From positions 1 through 14,688 of the forward strand of contig JACCYP010000240.1 in assembly GCA_013696425.1 (NCBI GenBank): a stretch of DNA of 14,688 nt. Reading direction: 5' to 3'. This DNA comes from Thermoleophilaceae bacterium. Lineage in GTDB: Bacteria > Actinomycetota > Thermoleophilia > Solirubrobacterales > Thermoleophilaceae. Both the position numbers and the translations under genes were made by a program. Positions 7,918 through 14,688 of the stretch are shown here, one piece after another (position 1 is the stretch's first letter; every line of letters starts with the position of its first letter). The notes beneath the pieces were generated by a model that saw only the letters and a program-made list of their open reading frames with translations, searched no databases and was not told the DNA's origin.

Positions 7918-9017
7918 TCCCTCTCTTCGAGGCGACCTTCGAAGGTCGCGGCCTCGAGTTGGTCGACGCCCACACCCACATCGGCGAGAACGACCCCGAC
8001 GGCTTCTCCTGCACGTTCGAGGAGAACCTCGCCGCGCTCGGGCTCGCGAACGCGCGCGGCGTGGTGTTCGCGATGCACGAGCCGAGCGGCTATCGGGACG
8101 CCAACGACCGCATCCGCGCGGCGGCCGAGAGCTCCGGCGGCCGCCTCATCCCCTTCTGCCGCCTCGATCCCCACCACGCAGGCGCGGTGGAGGAGGGCGA
8201 ACGTTCACTCGACGCCGGCGCGCGCGGCATCAAGCTCCATCCGCGTGCCGAGCGCTTCACGGTGGCCGACGCCGAGGACGTGTTCGCACTCGCCCACGAG
8301 CGCCGCGTGCCGGTGCTGATCCACGCGGGACGGGGCATACCGGCGCTCGGCGAGCAGGCACTCGAGATGGCCGAGCGGTTTCCCTCCGCGGCGCTGATCC
8401 TCGCCCACGCGGGCATCTCGGACCTGGCCTGGATGTGGCGCCGCCTCGACGACCACCCGAACGTCTACTTCGATACGAGCTGGTGGAACCCGGCTGACCT
8501 GCTCGCGCTCTGCGCACTGGTGCCGCCCGGGCGGGTGCTCCACGGCTCGGACCTCCCGTACGGCACGGCGGTGCTGGGCGCGATCCTCACCGCGCGCTGC
8601 GCGCTCGAGGTGGGCCTCGGCGACGATGCCCTCGCCTCGATCACGGGCGGGCAGCTCGAGCGGCTGCTCGCGGGGGAGGAGGGGGCGGACCTCGGGCCGG
8701 CTCCGGGCGCCGAGGCGATCGATGTCGACCCGCTGCTCGACCGCGTGCACAACAACCTCGTGAACGCGAGCGGGCGCGTGATCTCCGGGCACGACGGGGA
8801 CGAGCCGATCGCCCTGGCCCGCCTCGCCTGCGACGTCGGGGCCGGCGCGCCCCAGGCCGAGGCGTGCGAGCAGGTGCTCGAACTGCTGCACATGCACGAG
8901 CTCGCGACCGAGGACATGGGCCGTGACATCCCGGTCTTCACCGATCTGCACTACCTGGTGGCAGCCACCTGTGTGGCGCGTACGCCCAAGGCACCCCTTC
9001 CTGCGGCTACAATCTGA
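7896..9017 (+). CDS. amidohydrolase-family metal-dependent hydrolase (TIM barrel)
   Basis: A 373-residue protein read from TTG 7896, which overlaps nadC by 22 bases; a later TTG at 7959 (MVDAHTHIGEN) is the other option. I favour 7896 because codons between the two keep the coding bias. Metal-site motifs of the amidohydrolase superfamily are clear: VDAHTHIG (H26, H28), 'GIKLHPRAER' (H115), 'PVLIHAGRG' (H143), ILAHAGIS (H171) and 'HGSDLPYG' (Asp219). After the barrel comes about 130 residues, starting near 'GGQLERLLAGEE', with an unrecognised helical tail ending in LVAATCVARTPKAPLPAATI. The substrate is unknown. Its place between nadC and nadA hints at a role in or near NAD metabolism, but that is inference. 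The superfamily does include a decarboxylase of quinolinate-precursor metabolism (ACMSD). Confidence 0.85.
   Translation: MHADEHLIPLFEATFEGRGLELVDAHTHIGENDPDGFSCTFEENLAALGLANARGVVFAMHEPSGYRDANDRIRAAAESSGGRLIPFCRLDPHHAGAVEEGERSLDAGARGIKLHPRAERFTVADAEDVFALAHERRVPVLIHAGRGIPALGEQALEMAERFPSAALILAHAGISDLAWMWRRLDDHPNVYFDTSWWNPADLLALCALVPPGRVLHGSDLPYGTAVLGAILTARCALEVGLGDDALASITGGQLERLLAGEEGADLGPAPGAEAIDVDPLLDRVHNNLVNASGRVISGHDGDEPIALARLACDVGAGAPQAEACEQVLELLHMHELATEDMGRDIPVFTDLHYLVAATCVARTPKAPLPAATI
7932..7949. repeat. perfect 18-bp palindrome just after nadC
   Basis: GCGACCTTC (7932-7940) and GAAGGTCGC (7941-7949) are exact reverse complements. GAG on the left and GGCCTC on the right extend it with a 3-base bulge. 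It lies 14 bases after the nadC stop and within the first codons of the amidohydrolase (ATFEGRG). It may be a transcript hairpin, an operator, or a chance result of coding. Confidence 0.5.
9008..9013 (+). promoter_or_regulatory. possible -10 element of an internal nadA promoter
   Basis: TACAAT matches the -10 consensus at five of six positions and lies in the last codons of the amidohydrolase. No convincing -35 stands 16-18 bp upstream. Between it and the nadA start is a direct repeat of CGACCGA (9029-9035 and 9043-9049). The 42-base gap to nadA is the largest inside this cluster, which would suit an internal promoter. Confidence 0.25.
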
Positions 9018-9059
9018 GCAAGTCATTTCGACCGACGTTCCCCGACCGAGGTCCGAAAC

Positions 9060-10076
9060 ATGAAGGCACTTCCGATGGCCCCCACGGCGGGTTCCCCCGA
9101 ACTCAGCCCCGAGGAGATCGAGACCCTCCAGTCGGAGGTGCGAGCCCTTGCGCAAAGGCGCAACGCGGTGATCCTCGCGCACAACTACCAGCTGCCGGAA
9201 ATCCAGCAGGTGGCGGACTTCGTGGGCGACTCGCTCGGCCTCTCCCAGAAGGCCGAGGCAGCGGGCGCGGACACGATCGCCTTCTGCGGTGTCCACTTCA
9301 TGGCCGAGACGGCCTCGATCCTCTCGCCGGAGAAGACCGTGCTGCTGCCCGACCTGAACGCGGGCTGCTCGCTCGCCGACTCGATCACCGCGGATGGGCT
9401 GCGCGCCTGGAAGGCGGAGCACCCCGGAGCGATCGTCGTGATGTACGTGAACACGACCGCAGAGGTGAAGGCGGAGACCGACTACTGCTGCACCAGCTCG
9501 AATGCCGTACAGGTGGTGGAGCACATCCGCGCCGAGCACGGCGAGGACGTGGAGATCCTGTTCGGGCCCGACATGTTCCTCGGCGCCTACGTCGAGAAGG
9601 TCACCGGCAGGCGCATGAAGGTCTGGATGGGCGAGTGCCACGTGCACGCCGGCATCCGTCCTGCCGACATCTCCGACATCCGCGCGGAGCACCCCGGCGC
9701 CGAGTTCCTGATCCATCCCGAGTGCGGCTGCTCGACCTCGGTCATGGAGTACGTGGCCGCGGGCGACGTCGACCCGGAGTCCACGCACATGCTCTCCACC
9801 GGCGGCATGCTCCAGTTCGCCAAGCGCTCCGATGCCGAGGAGTTCATCGTCGCGACCGAGACCGGGATGCTGCACCCGCTGCAGGAGGAGAACCCGGGCA
9901 AGAAGTTCTTCCCGGCCAACCGCGCGGCGGTGTGCCAGTACATGAAGATGATCACCCTGCCGAAGCTACGCGACGCCCTTCGCGACGGGGGCGACGCCTA
10001 CACCGTCTCGGTCGATCCGGAGCTCGCGGCGAGGGCGCGTATCCCGATCGAGCGCATGGTCGCGATCAACCCGTAG
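9060..10076 (+). CDS. nadA: quinolinate synthase, 4Fe-4S enzyme
   Basis: NadA condenses iminoaspartate with dihydroxyacetone phosphate to quinolinate, the substrate of NadC. The 338-residue protein contains 'ILAHNYQLPEIQQVADFVGDS' near residues 38-58, then 'FCGVHFMAETASILSPEKTV', the cluster cysteine C103 in 'LNAGCSLADS', 'MYVNTTAEVKAETDYCCTSSNA', C193 in 'GECHVHAG', 'HPECGCS' and C292 in 'AVCQYMKMI'. The spacing of C103, C193 and C292 fits the three ligands of the oxygen-sensitive cluster known from Escherichia coli NadA. ATG 9060 has GAGG (9047-9050 region) about ten bases upstream; an ATG five codons later is possible. The gene follows the amidohydrolase and precedes the histidine kinase by 7 bases. 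No nadB is in the window. Confidence 0.97.
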   Translation: MKALPMAPTAGSPELSPEEIETLQSEVRALAQRRNAVILAHNYQLPEIQQVADFVGDSLGLSQKAEAAGADTIAFCGVHFMAETASILSPEKTVLLPDLNAGCSLADSITADGLRAWKAEHPGAIVVMYVNTTAEVKAETDYCCTSSNAVQVVEHIRAEHGEDVEILFGPDMFLGAYVEKVTGRRMKVWMGECHVHAGIRPADISDIRAEHPGAEFLIHPECGCSTSVMEYVAAGDVDPESTHMLSTGGMLQFAKRSDAEEFIVATETGMLHPLQEENPGKKFFPANRAAVCQYMKMITLPKLRDALRDGGDAYTVSVDPELAARARIPIERMVAINP

Positions 10077-10083
10077 GCACTCG

Positions 10084-11247
10084 ATGCTCGACCGGCTCGC
10101 GGAGGTTGCCCACGAGGATCCCGAGCGTCTGGTCGAGCGGGCGCTCGCCACGGCCCGGGAGGTGCTCGACATGGACGTCGCCTACATCTCGGAGATCGCG
10201 GGCAGCAGGCAGGTGTTCACGCGCACCGACGGCAACGCCGGCTCGTTCGCGATCGAGGACGGAAAGGTCGTCCCGCTCGACCAGAGCTTCTGCCAGCGGA
10301 TGCTCGACGGGCGGATCGGCAATGTCGTTCACGACGCGCGCGCCGAGCCCGAGGTCGCGCAACTCGCGCACACCCGCGTCGGGAACGTCGGCTCCTACAT
10401 CGGCGTGCCGATCGAGTACAGCGACGGCCGCGTGCGTGGCACGCTCTGCTGCCTCAGCCACGAGGCGAAGGGCCAACTCGCCGATCAGGAGGTGCGGTTC
10501 GTGGAGCTGCTCGCCCAGCTCGTCGGCGACGAGCTCGAGCGGCTCGAGCTGCGTACGGAGGCCGATCGCCTGAAGGACGACTTCCTCGCCCTCACCACCC
10601 ACGACCTGAAGAGCCCGCTGACCGCGATACAGGGCTACGTGTCGCTACTGCGTGATGCGGAGGGCGATCGGTTGAGCGAGGACGGCGGCGACATGCTCGA
10701 CGCGGTCGGGCGCAACGTGAAGCGCCTCGACCGGCTGGTGTCGCAGCTGCTCTGGGTGGCCCAGTCCCAGGCCGGGCGGCTGCCCGAGGCGCACGCCCCC
10801 GTCGACCTTGCCGCGGTCGTGGGCGAGACCGTTTCCGGCATACGCCCCTCTGCGGAGGCCGCCGGACTCACGATCGAGTTCGATGCCCCGGATCCGGTGA
10901 TGATCGCGGGCGACCGCGACCAGCTCTCGCGCCTGGCCGACAACCTCGTGTCGAACGCGGTCAAGTACTCCTCGCATGGCGGCGCGGTCCGCGTGAGCGT
11001 CCACACATCCGGGGGCGCGGCGAGGCTGACGGTCGCGGACTCCGGCGCCGGGATCGCTCCCGAGGATCAGTCGCGGCTCTTCGAGCGGTTCTTCCGCACC
11101 GACGATGCGCGGGCGGGGGAGGGCGGAGGGGCCGGGCTCGGCCTTTGGATCGTGCGCGACGTGGCCGAGCGCCACGGTGGCTCGGTCGCCGTCGAGAGCG
11201 GGTTGGGCGTGGGCAGCACCTTCACCGTCGTGCTGCCCACCGCCTAG
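10084..11247 (+). CDS. soluble GAF-domain sensor histidine kinase
   Basis: A 387-residue protein with no membrane segment or signal peptide, so it should sense an internal signal. Residues about 5-155 form a GAF domain (AREVLDMDVAYISEIAG ... SYIGVPIEYSDGRVRGTLCCLS). A helix linker leads to the HisKA dimerisation domain with the phosphorylated His173 in 'LTTHDLKSPLTAIQGY'. The HATPase domain has the N box (DNLVSNAVKYS, N287), G1 box (DSGAGI), F box (LFERFFR) and G2 box (GGAGLGLWIV). All catalytic motifs look intact. No response regulator gene is adjacent, so it is an orphan kinase. It begins 7 bases after nadA and is probably on the same transcript. The GAF ligand is unknown; its three clustered Cys (C70, C122, C123) could be worth noting for redox or metal sensing. 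Confidence 0.92.
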   Translation: MLDRLAEVAHEDPERLVERALATAREVLDMDVAYISEIAGSRQVFTRTDGNAGSFAIEDGKVVPLDQSFCQRMLDGRIGNVVHDARAEPEVAQLAHTRVGNVGSYIGVPIEYSDGRVRGTLCCLSHEAKGQLADQEVRFVELLAQLVGDELERLELRTEADRLKDDFLALTTHDLKSPLTAIQGYVSLLRDAEGDRLSEDGGDMLDAVGRNVKRLDRLVSQLLWVAQSQAGRLPEAHAPVDLAAVVGETVSGIRPSAEAAGLTIEFDAPDPVMIAGDRDQLSRLADNLVSNAVKYSSHGGAVRVSVHTSGGAARLTVADSGAGIAPEDQSRLFERFFRTDDARAGEGGGAGLGLWIVRDVAERHGGSVAVESGLGVGSTFTVVLPTA

Positions 11248-11255
11248 CCCTTGGT

Positions 11256-11432
11256 TCAGACTCCTCTTCCGCCGCGGTCGAAACGGCTACCGAAGCCGAA
11301 TCCGCCGGAGGGGATGCCCGCAAGCAGCACGAGAACCGCGCCGACGATGGCGACGATGGCGCTGCCGGTGAGCGCGATCAGGATCGCGTACACGAGCGCT
11401 GCCACCAGAACTGCGATGAGAATGCCAATCAT
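11256..11432 (-). CDS. small hydrophobic membrane protein (58 aa)
   Basis: Start ATG 11432 has a strong Shine-Dalgarno on the minus strand (GAAGGAGA, ending about 7 bases upstream), which decides it against the longer frame from 11504. The product MIGILIAVLVAALVYAILIA continues with a second hydrophobic stretch (SAIVAIVGAVLVLLAGIP), so it probably has two membrane-spanning helices, followed by a short Gly/Arg-rich tail (SGGFGFGSRFDRGGRGV). I recognise no named family. It converges on the histidine kinase gene, with 8 bases between the stops, and diverges from the RibD-C-like reductase. The strong ribosome binding site suggests real and perhaps high expression. Confidence 0.75.
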   Translation of the reverse strand: MIGILIAVLVAALVYAILIALTGSAIVAIVGAVLVLLAGIPSGGFGFGSRFDRGGRGV

Positions 11433-11474
11433 TCCTTGTCTCCTTCCCTGGTCCAGAACAATGGGGTGTGTCCC

Positions 11475-12152
11475 ATGTTCCCGGTGCAACTGAAACGAAT
11501 CCATCCCGAGCCTGGATCACTCACGCCCGTCGAGGCGATGAGCGGCTTGAAGCTGGGCGATCTCGCCCCGCCGGAGCGCCCCTACGTCGTGGCGAACATG
11601 GTTGCGACAGTCGACGGGCGGGCCGCGATCGACGGAAAGGCGGGCCCGATCGGCGACGAGGCCGACCGCGAGCTGTTCCAGGAGCTGCGCACCCAGGTCG
11701 ACGCGGTGCTCGTGGGCGCGGGCACGGTGCGCGCGGAGAACTACGGCCGCCTGGTGAAGGATCCCGAGCGGCGTGCACGGCGCGAGCGCGCCGGTCTCGC
11801 ACCCGACCCGCTGGCCCTGATCGCCTCCCATACCGGGCGGGCGGAGATCCGCGATCAGGAGTCGATCGTGCTCGAGCCGAATCCCGACACGCTGCGCGAG
11901 CTGCGCGAGCAGCGGGGCATCCGTTCGATCCTCTGCGAGGGCGGCCCGACCCTGAACGGCTCGATGCTCGAAGCAGGCCTGGTCGACGAGCTGTTCCTGT
12001 CGCTTGCCCCGAAGCTGGCCGGGGGCGGCGTGGAGCCGGGCATCGTGCGTGGGCCCGGCCTCCCGAAGGCACTCGACCTCGCGCTCGTGAGCGTGTACGA
12101 GCACGAGAGCTGCCTGTTCCTGCGCTACAGGATCAGCGGCTCAGGCAGCTGA
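11475..12152 (+). CDS. RibD C-terminal-domain (pyrimidine/dihydrofolate reductase-like) reductase
   Basis: A 225-residue protein with the RibD_C fold, a dihydrofolate-reductase-like NADPH-binding domain. Typical marks are 'PYVVANMVATVDGRAAIDGKAG' near residues 36-57, 'LFQELRTQVDAVLVGAGTVRAENYG' near 67-91, 'ILCEGGPTLNGSMLEAGLVDEL' in the C-terminal half and the final 'APKLAGGG'. In riboflavin synthesis this domain reduces the ribosyl side chain of the deaminated pyrimidine. Here it stands alone, without the N-terminal deaminase domain, and no other rib gene is nearby. It may therefore act on another substrate. ATG 11475 is my start; GTG 11466 is an alternative. Neither has a strong ribosome binding site. 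Its 3' end overlaps the convergent tetR gene by 20 bases. Confidence 0.85.
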   Translation: MFPVQLKRIHPEPGSLTPVEAMSGLKLGDLAPPERPYVVANMVATVDGRAAIDGKAGPIGDEADRELFQELRTQVDAVLVGAGTVRAENYGRLVKDPERRARRERAGLAPDPLALIASHTGRAEIRDQESIVLEPNPDTLRELREQRGIRSILCEGGPTLNGSMLEAGLVDELFLSLAPKLAGGGVEPGIVRGPGLPKALDLALVSVYEHESCLFLRYRISGSGS

Positions 12153-12732
12153 CTGCATCCGTCATCAGGGCCGCTGCGTCCTCGGTGTTGAGGCCCTGGG
12201 AGTCGAGGCGCTTCCAGGCCCAGAAGTCGAGCGCGACTCCCATCATCGCCCGCACGTGCGGCGCCCGTCCATCGCTCGCGTCGAAACCGATCGAGAGGCC
12301 ATCAGCCAGCGCGGCCATCTGTGCGTCGACGGTGGCACGCATCTGCGCGTCGAGTGCCGGCAGCAGCTCCCGGTCGCGCATGATCTTTCCGGTCAGCGGC
12401 GCCGTCTTTCGGTAGTTGCCGTAGATAGCCGCCAGTGCCTTGCGTAGCCGCCCTGCGGGATCGGGGTCTGCCATCGCCGGCCCGAGGTCCGGAGGCGGAT
12501 GCTTGCTCATCCAATGCGCCTGGCAGGCGCCGAAGAGCTGCTGCTCCTCGGGGAAGTGGGCATACACCGTCGGGCGTTGCACGCCAGCGCGGCGCGCGAT
12601 CTCCGACACCGTGGTGCGCGCGGGGCCGACCTCCTCGTGCAGCGCTGCCGTGGCTTCGACGATCCGCAGGCGCGTGGCATCTTGCTGCTCGGCGCGTTTC
12701 TTCAGCTCGTAGGGGCGCTTTTCACTTGACAT
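12133..12732 (-). CDS. TetR-family transcriptional regulator
   Basis: A 199-residue protein on the minus strand with an N-terminal helix-turn-helix at about residues 18-65: 'RLRIVEATAALHEEVGPARTTVSEIARRAGVQRPTVYAHFPEEQQLF', the usual TetR layout. The C-terminal ligand-binding region is not conserved and its effector cannot be read. TetR proteins are mostly repressors of a neighbouring gene. Here the divergent cupin gene, 59 bases away, is the obvious target, and the regulator probably controls itself too. Residues 1-15 (MSSEKRPYELKKRAEQQ) form a basic leader of the kind seen in DNA-contacting extensions. The 3' end overlaps the reductase gene. Confidence 0.9.
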   Translation of the reverse strand: MSSEKRPYELKKRAEQQDATRLRIVEATAALHEEVGPARTTVSEIARRAGVQRPTVYAHFPEEQQLFGACQAHWMSKHPPPDLGPAMADPDPAGRLRKALAAIYGNYRKTAPLTGKIMRDRELLPALDAQMRATVDAQMAALADGLSIGFDASDGRAPHVRAMMGVALDFWAWKRLDSQGLNTEDAAALMTDAVSCLSR

Positions 12733-12763
12733 GGTGTAAATCGATGGTAGCTTGCATTCGCAA
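12726..12763. promoter_or_regulatory. candidate promoter and operator between tetR and cupin gene
   Basis: For the cupin gene, a perfect -35 TTGACA (12726-12731) lies 16 bp before TAGCTT (12748-12753), overlapping the tetR start codon. A short inverted repeat TTGC-ATTC-GCAA (12752-12763) covers the expected start of transcription and could be the TetR site. ATGGT also occurs twice (12731-12735 and 12744-12748). On the minus strand TTGACG is visible at 12769-12774, a possible -35 for tetR. Confidence 0.45.
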
Positions 12764-12791
12764 TACAGTGCGTCAAATCAAAGGGAGAAAG

Positions 12792-13286
12792 ATGCAAGCC
12801 AGCGCTCCAAAGGTCGTGGGTCCGACGGACGGCAAGCAGGGCGAGCTCGGATCAATCGGGGTCCGCTTCATGATCGACGGCGCTGAGAGCGGCGGCGGTT
12901 TCTCGCTCGTCGAGCACCCGATGCCGCCCCGGCGGCTGGCCGCGCCGCTTCACCGGCACACGCGCGAGGACGAGTACTCCTTCGTGCTCGAAGGCCGCAT
13001 GGGCGCCCTTCTTGGGGACGACGTCGTGTTCGCGGAGCCCGGAGATCTCGTCTTCAAGCCCCGCGACCAGTGGCACACCTTCTGGAACGCCGGTGATGAG
13101 CCGGCGCGGATCCTCGAAATCATCTCGCCGGCCGGCTTCGAGAAGTTCTTCGAGGCGCTCGTCGAGGTCGACCACGAGCCCACTCCGGAGGAGCGCAGCG
13201 AGCTCGCAGCCCGCTTCGGCCTCGAGCTCGATCTCGAATCGCTCGGCGAGATCATGGACGCACACGGGGTCTCGTTCGGCCCCTGA
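12792..13286 (+). CDS. cupin-domain protein
   Basis: A 164-residue single-domain cupin from ATG 12792, with GGGAG ending about 5 bases upstream. Motif 1 is PLHRHTREDEYSFVLEG (H54, H56, E61 as likely metal ligands) and motif 2 is 'PGDLVFKPRDQWHTFWNAG' with the fourth ligand H95. The metal site therefore looks complete, so an enzymatic role such as a dioxygenase or isomerase is possible, but small cupins are too diverse for a function call. After the barrel a helical tail follows (PTPEERSELAARFGLELDLESLGEIMDAHG). The gene diverges from tetR and is likely its target. A 66-base gap separates it from ftsE. Confidence 0.88.
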   Translation: MQASAPKVVGPTDGKQGELGSIGVRFMIDGAESGGGFSLVEHPMPPRRLAAPLHRHTREDEYSFVLEGRMGALLGDDVVFAEPGDLVFKPRDQWHTFWNAGDEPARILEIISPAGFEKFFEALVEVDHEPTPEERSELAARFGLELDLESLGEIMDAHGVSFGP

Positions 13287-13352
13287 GAAGGGTGCAGGAA
13301 CGGTTGCAGCCATCGTGGTGGGGAGCGAGCTTCGCTATTCCTTCCCGGCCCC

Positions 13353-14174
13353 ATGAGCGCCCATGTCCAAAAGCGGCCCAGCCGCCAGCGCCGCGAGCGC
13401 GATGCCAAGCCGGCCATCCCCGTCGTCGAGATGAAGGACGTCTCGAAGGTCTACGACGGCGGCACGGTCGGTCTCGAGCGCGTGTCCGCCCGCATCAACC
13501 GCGGCGAGTTCGTATTCCTCGTCGGGGCCACCGGCTGCGGCAAGTCGACCTTCATCCGGATGCTCATGAAGGAGGCCGACCCGAGCGCCGGCCAGGTGCT
13601 CATCTCCGGCCACGACATCGGCGAGATCTCGCGCAAGAAGGTGCCCTACCTGCGCCGCAACATCGGCGTCGTGTTCCAGGACTACAAGCTGCTCCCGAAC
13701 CGCACGGTGTACGCGAACGTCGCCTACTCGCTCGAGGTCATCGGCGAGACGCGTGACTCGATCCGGCGCAAGGTGCCCGAGATCCTGCGCCTCGTGGGCC
13801 TCTCGACCAAGCTGCACAACTACCCCGACGAGCTCTCCGGCGGCGAGCAGCAGCGCGTGTCGATCGCGCGGGCGTTCGTGAACCACCCGCCGCTCTTGCT
13901 CTGCGACGAGCCCACCGGCAACCTCGACCCCGAGACCTCGATCGGGATCATGCAGCTGATCTACCGGATCAACCGCACCGGCACGACCGTGATCGTCGCC
14001 ACGCACGACCACGCGATGGTCGACAAGATGCGCCGGCGCGTGATCGAGCTCGAGAGCGGGCGCATCATCCGCGACCAGAGCTCGGGCCTCTACCGCCCGG
14101 ACGAGTCCACCAGCGAGTTCGCCATCCGCCTGCGCGGCGAGATGGGCGTGGGCGTCGAGGGGCACCCCAACTGA
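13353..14174 (+). CDS. ftsE: cell division ABC transporter ATP-binding protein FtsE
   Basis: FtsE pairs with the membrane protein FtsX to switch on peptidoglycan hydrolases during growth and septation. The 273-residue protein has Walker [10 protein letters not shown] at 58-66, the Q-loop 'VVFQDYKLL' (Q109), signature [14 protein letters not shown] at 161, Walker B '[12 protein letters not shown]' (D185, E186) and the switch histidine in 'ATHDHAMV' (H218). The usual FtsE starts close to 'MIxxxNVSKxY'; here a 22-residue basic stretch ([13 protein letters not shown]) precedes '[11 protein letters not shown]'. No later start would keep the first beta strand, so the extension is probably real. A C-terminal tail of about 30 residues is also present. 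No clear ribosome binding site is seen. Its TGA shares one base with the ftsX ATG. Confidence 0.95.
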   Translation: MSAHVQKRPSRQRRERDAKPAIPVVEMKDVSKVYDGGTVGLERVSARINRGEFVFLVGATGCGKSTFIRMLMKEADPSAGQVLISGHDIGEISRKKVPYLRRNIGVVFQDYKLLPNRTVYANVAYSLEVIGETRDSIRRKVPEILRLVGLSTKLHNYPDELSGGEQQRVSIARAFVNHPPLLLCDEPTGNLDPETSIGIMQLIYRINRTGTTVIVATHDHAMVDKMRRRVIELESGRIIRDQSSGLYRPDESTSEFAIRLRGEMGVGVEGHPN

Positions 14175-14688
14175 TGTCTCGCTTCGGTTTCTTCTTGAAG
14201 GAGGCCCTGCGCGGTCTCTCGCGCAGCGCGGCCCCGAGCCTTGCGGCACTCCTCACGGTCGTCCTGACCGCAATCACGCTTGGCGTGTTCATCCCCGTCG
14301 TCCAGGCCACCACCGGCACGGCGAACGAGGTGCGCGGGCGCGTGGTGGTCGACGTCTTCATCAAGTCGAAGGCCACCGACCCCCAGGTCGAGGAGCTGCG
14401 CAAGGGACTCACCGCCGCGCCGAACGTGCGCGAGGTGAAGTTCATCTCCAAGGACGACGCGCTCGCCGCGCAGCGTAAGAAGAACCCCGAGGCCTTCGAC
14501 CTGCTCGGCGACACCAACCCGCTTCCCGACGTGTTCCGCGTCACGCCCGAGGACCCCGACAAGGTCGGCGCGATCGTCGACCGGCTCGCTCCGCGCAACG
14601 CCGAGGGCAAGCGCGAGCCCCAGCTCGCGGCGATCGGCGAGATCCGCAACCGCGAGGACGAGACCGACAAGATCCTCTCGGCGACCGG
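14174..14688 (+). CDS. ftsX: cell division protein FtsX, 5' part (cut by the window end)
   Basis: The frame opens at ATG 14174 and runs off the window after 171 codons. It begins [20 protein letters not shown], the cytoplasmic amphipathic start of FtsX, then a first membrane helix at about residues 22-46 (SLAALLTVVLTAITLGVFIPVVQA). The extracytoplasmic domain follows: 'GRVVVDVFIKSKATDPQVEELRKGL', 'VREVKFISKDDALAAQRKKNPEAFDLLG', 'NPLPDVFRVTPEDPDKVGAIVDRL'. That domain binds the partner hydrolase in related bacteria. The remaining three membrane helices lie beyond the window. The one-base overlap with ftsE is typical of a coupled pair. RRGRGG-type oddities are absent; this looks ordinary. Confidence 0.95.
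   Translation, partial: MSRFGFFLKEALRGLSRSAAPSLAALLTVVLTAITLGVFIPVVQATTGTANEVRGRVVVDVFIKSKATDPQVEELRKGLTAAPNVREVKFISKDDALAAQRKKNPEAFDLLGDTNPLPDVFRVTPEDPDKVGAIVDRLAPRNAEGKREPQLAAIGEIRNREDETDKILSAT

Noticed and set aside
11145..11474. Upstream extension of the reductase frame
   Set aside because: It overlaps the histidine kinase and the small membrane gene, and RibD-C similarity begins only after ATG 11475.
13324..13336. Hairpin AGCGA-GCT-TCGCT between cupin gene and ftsE as a terminator
   Set aside because: The stem is only 5 bp with a 3-base loop and no U-tract follows; too weak to report as a feature.

Overview
This is a GC-rich chromosomal stretch with strong G/C third-codon bias, from a high-GC actinobacterium. 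The class Thermoleophilia (Solirubrobacterales-like) is the best guess. It rests on codon bias, the order comF-hpf-secA-prfB, and a TIM-barrel amidohydrolase type that I associate with that group from memory. The host assignment is inference; the gene calls rest on motifs read in the sequence. No tRNA, rRNA, insertion sequence or CRISPR array is visible.

Layout. (1) 1-524: the 3' end of a comF-type phosphoribosyltransferase and a short ribosome hibernation factor (hpf). (2) 601-1773: two convergent genes whose stop codons abut, a winged-helix (HTH_42) protein and an unrecognised 89-aa protein. The winged-helix gene carries a near-perfect 19-bp-arm inverted repeat inside its reading frame. (3) 1844-5804: secA, preceded by a possible 10-codon leader ORF, then prfB read through a programmed +1 frameshift at CTT TGA C. 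(4) 5737-7108: two tandem antitoxin/PIN-toxin pairs (RHH-VapC, then Phd-VapC). Neither antitoxin has an ordinary start codon of its own, and the last toxin overlaps nadC by ATGA. (5) 7105-11247: an NAD-biosynthesis cluster, nadC - amidohydrolase - nadA - soluble GAF histidine kinase, with no nadB in view. (6) 11256-12152: a small membrane protein on the minus strand and a divergent RibD-C-type reductase. (7) 12133-13286: a TetR regulator divergent from a cupin gene, with a plausible shared promoter/operator. (8) 13353-14688: ftsE and the 5' part of ftsX.

Working together. SecA (export), RF2 (UGA termination) and FtsEX (septal wall remodelling) are the conserved housekeeping frame. NadA and NadC make quinolinate and convert it to nicotinate mononucleotide. 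NadB, or an aspartate dehydrogenase in its place, must be encoded elsewhere. The toxin-antitoxin pairs sit in the same direction between prfB and nadC with overlapping or near-abutting junctions, so they are probably co-expressed with housekeeping genes.

The most worthwhile second looks are the in-frame palindrome at 1254-1299, the start-less antitoxins with the palindrome at 6426-6441, the secA leader, and the nadC-amidohydrolase-nadA arrangement. I did not find a clearly new multi-gene defence or metabolic system. The oddities are mostly at the level of gene starts, inserts and context.
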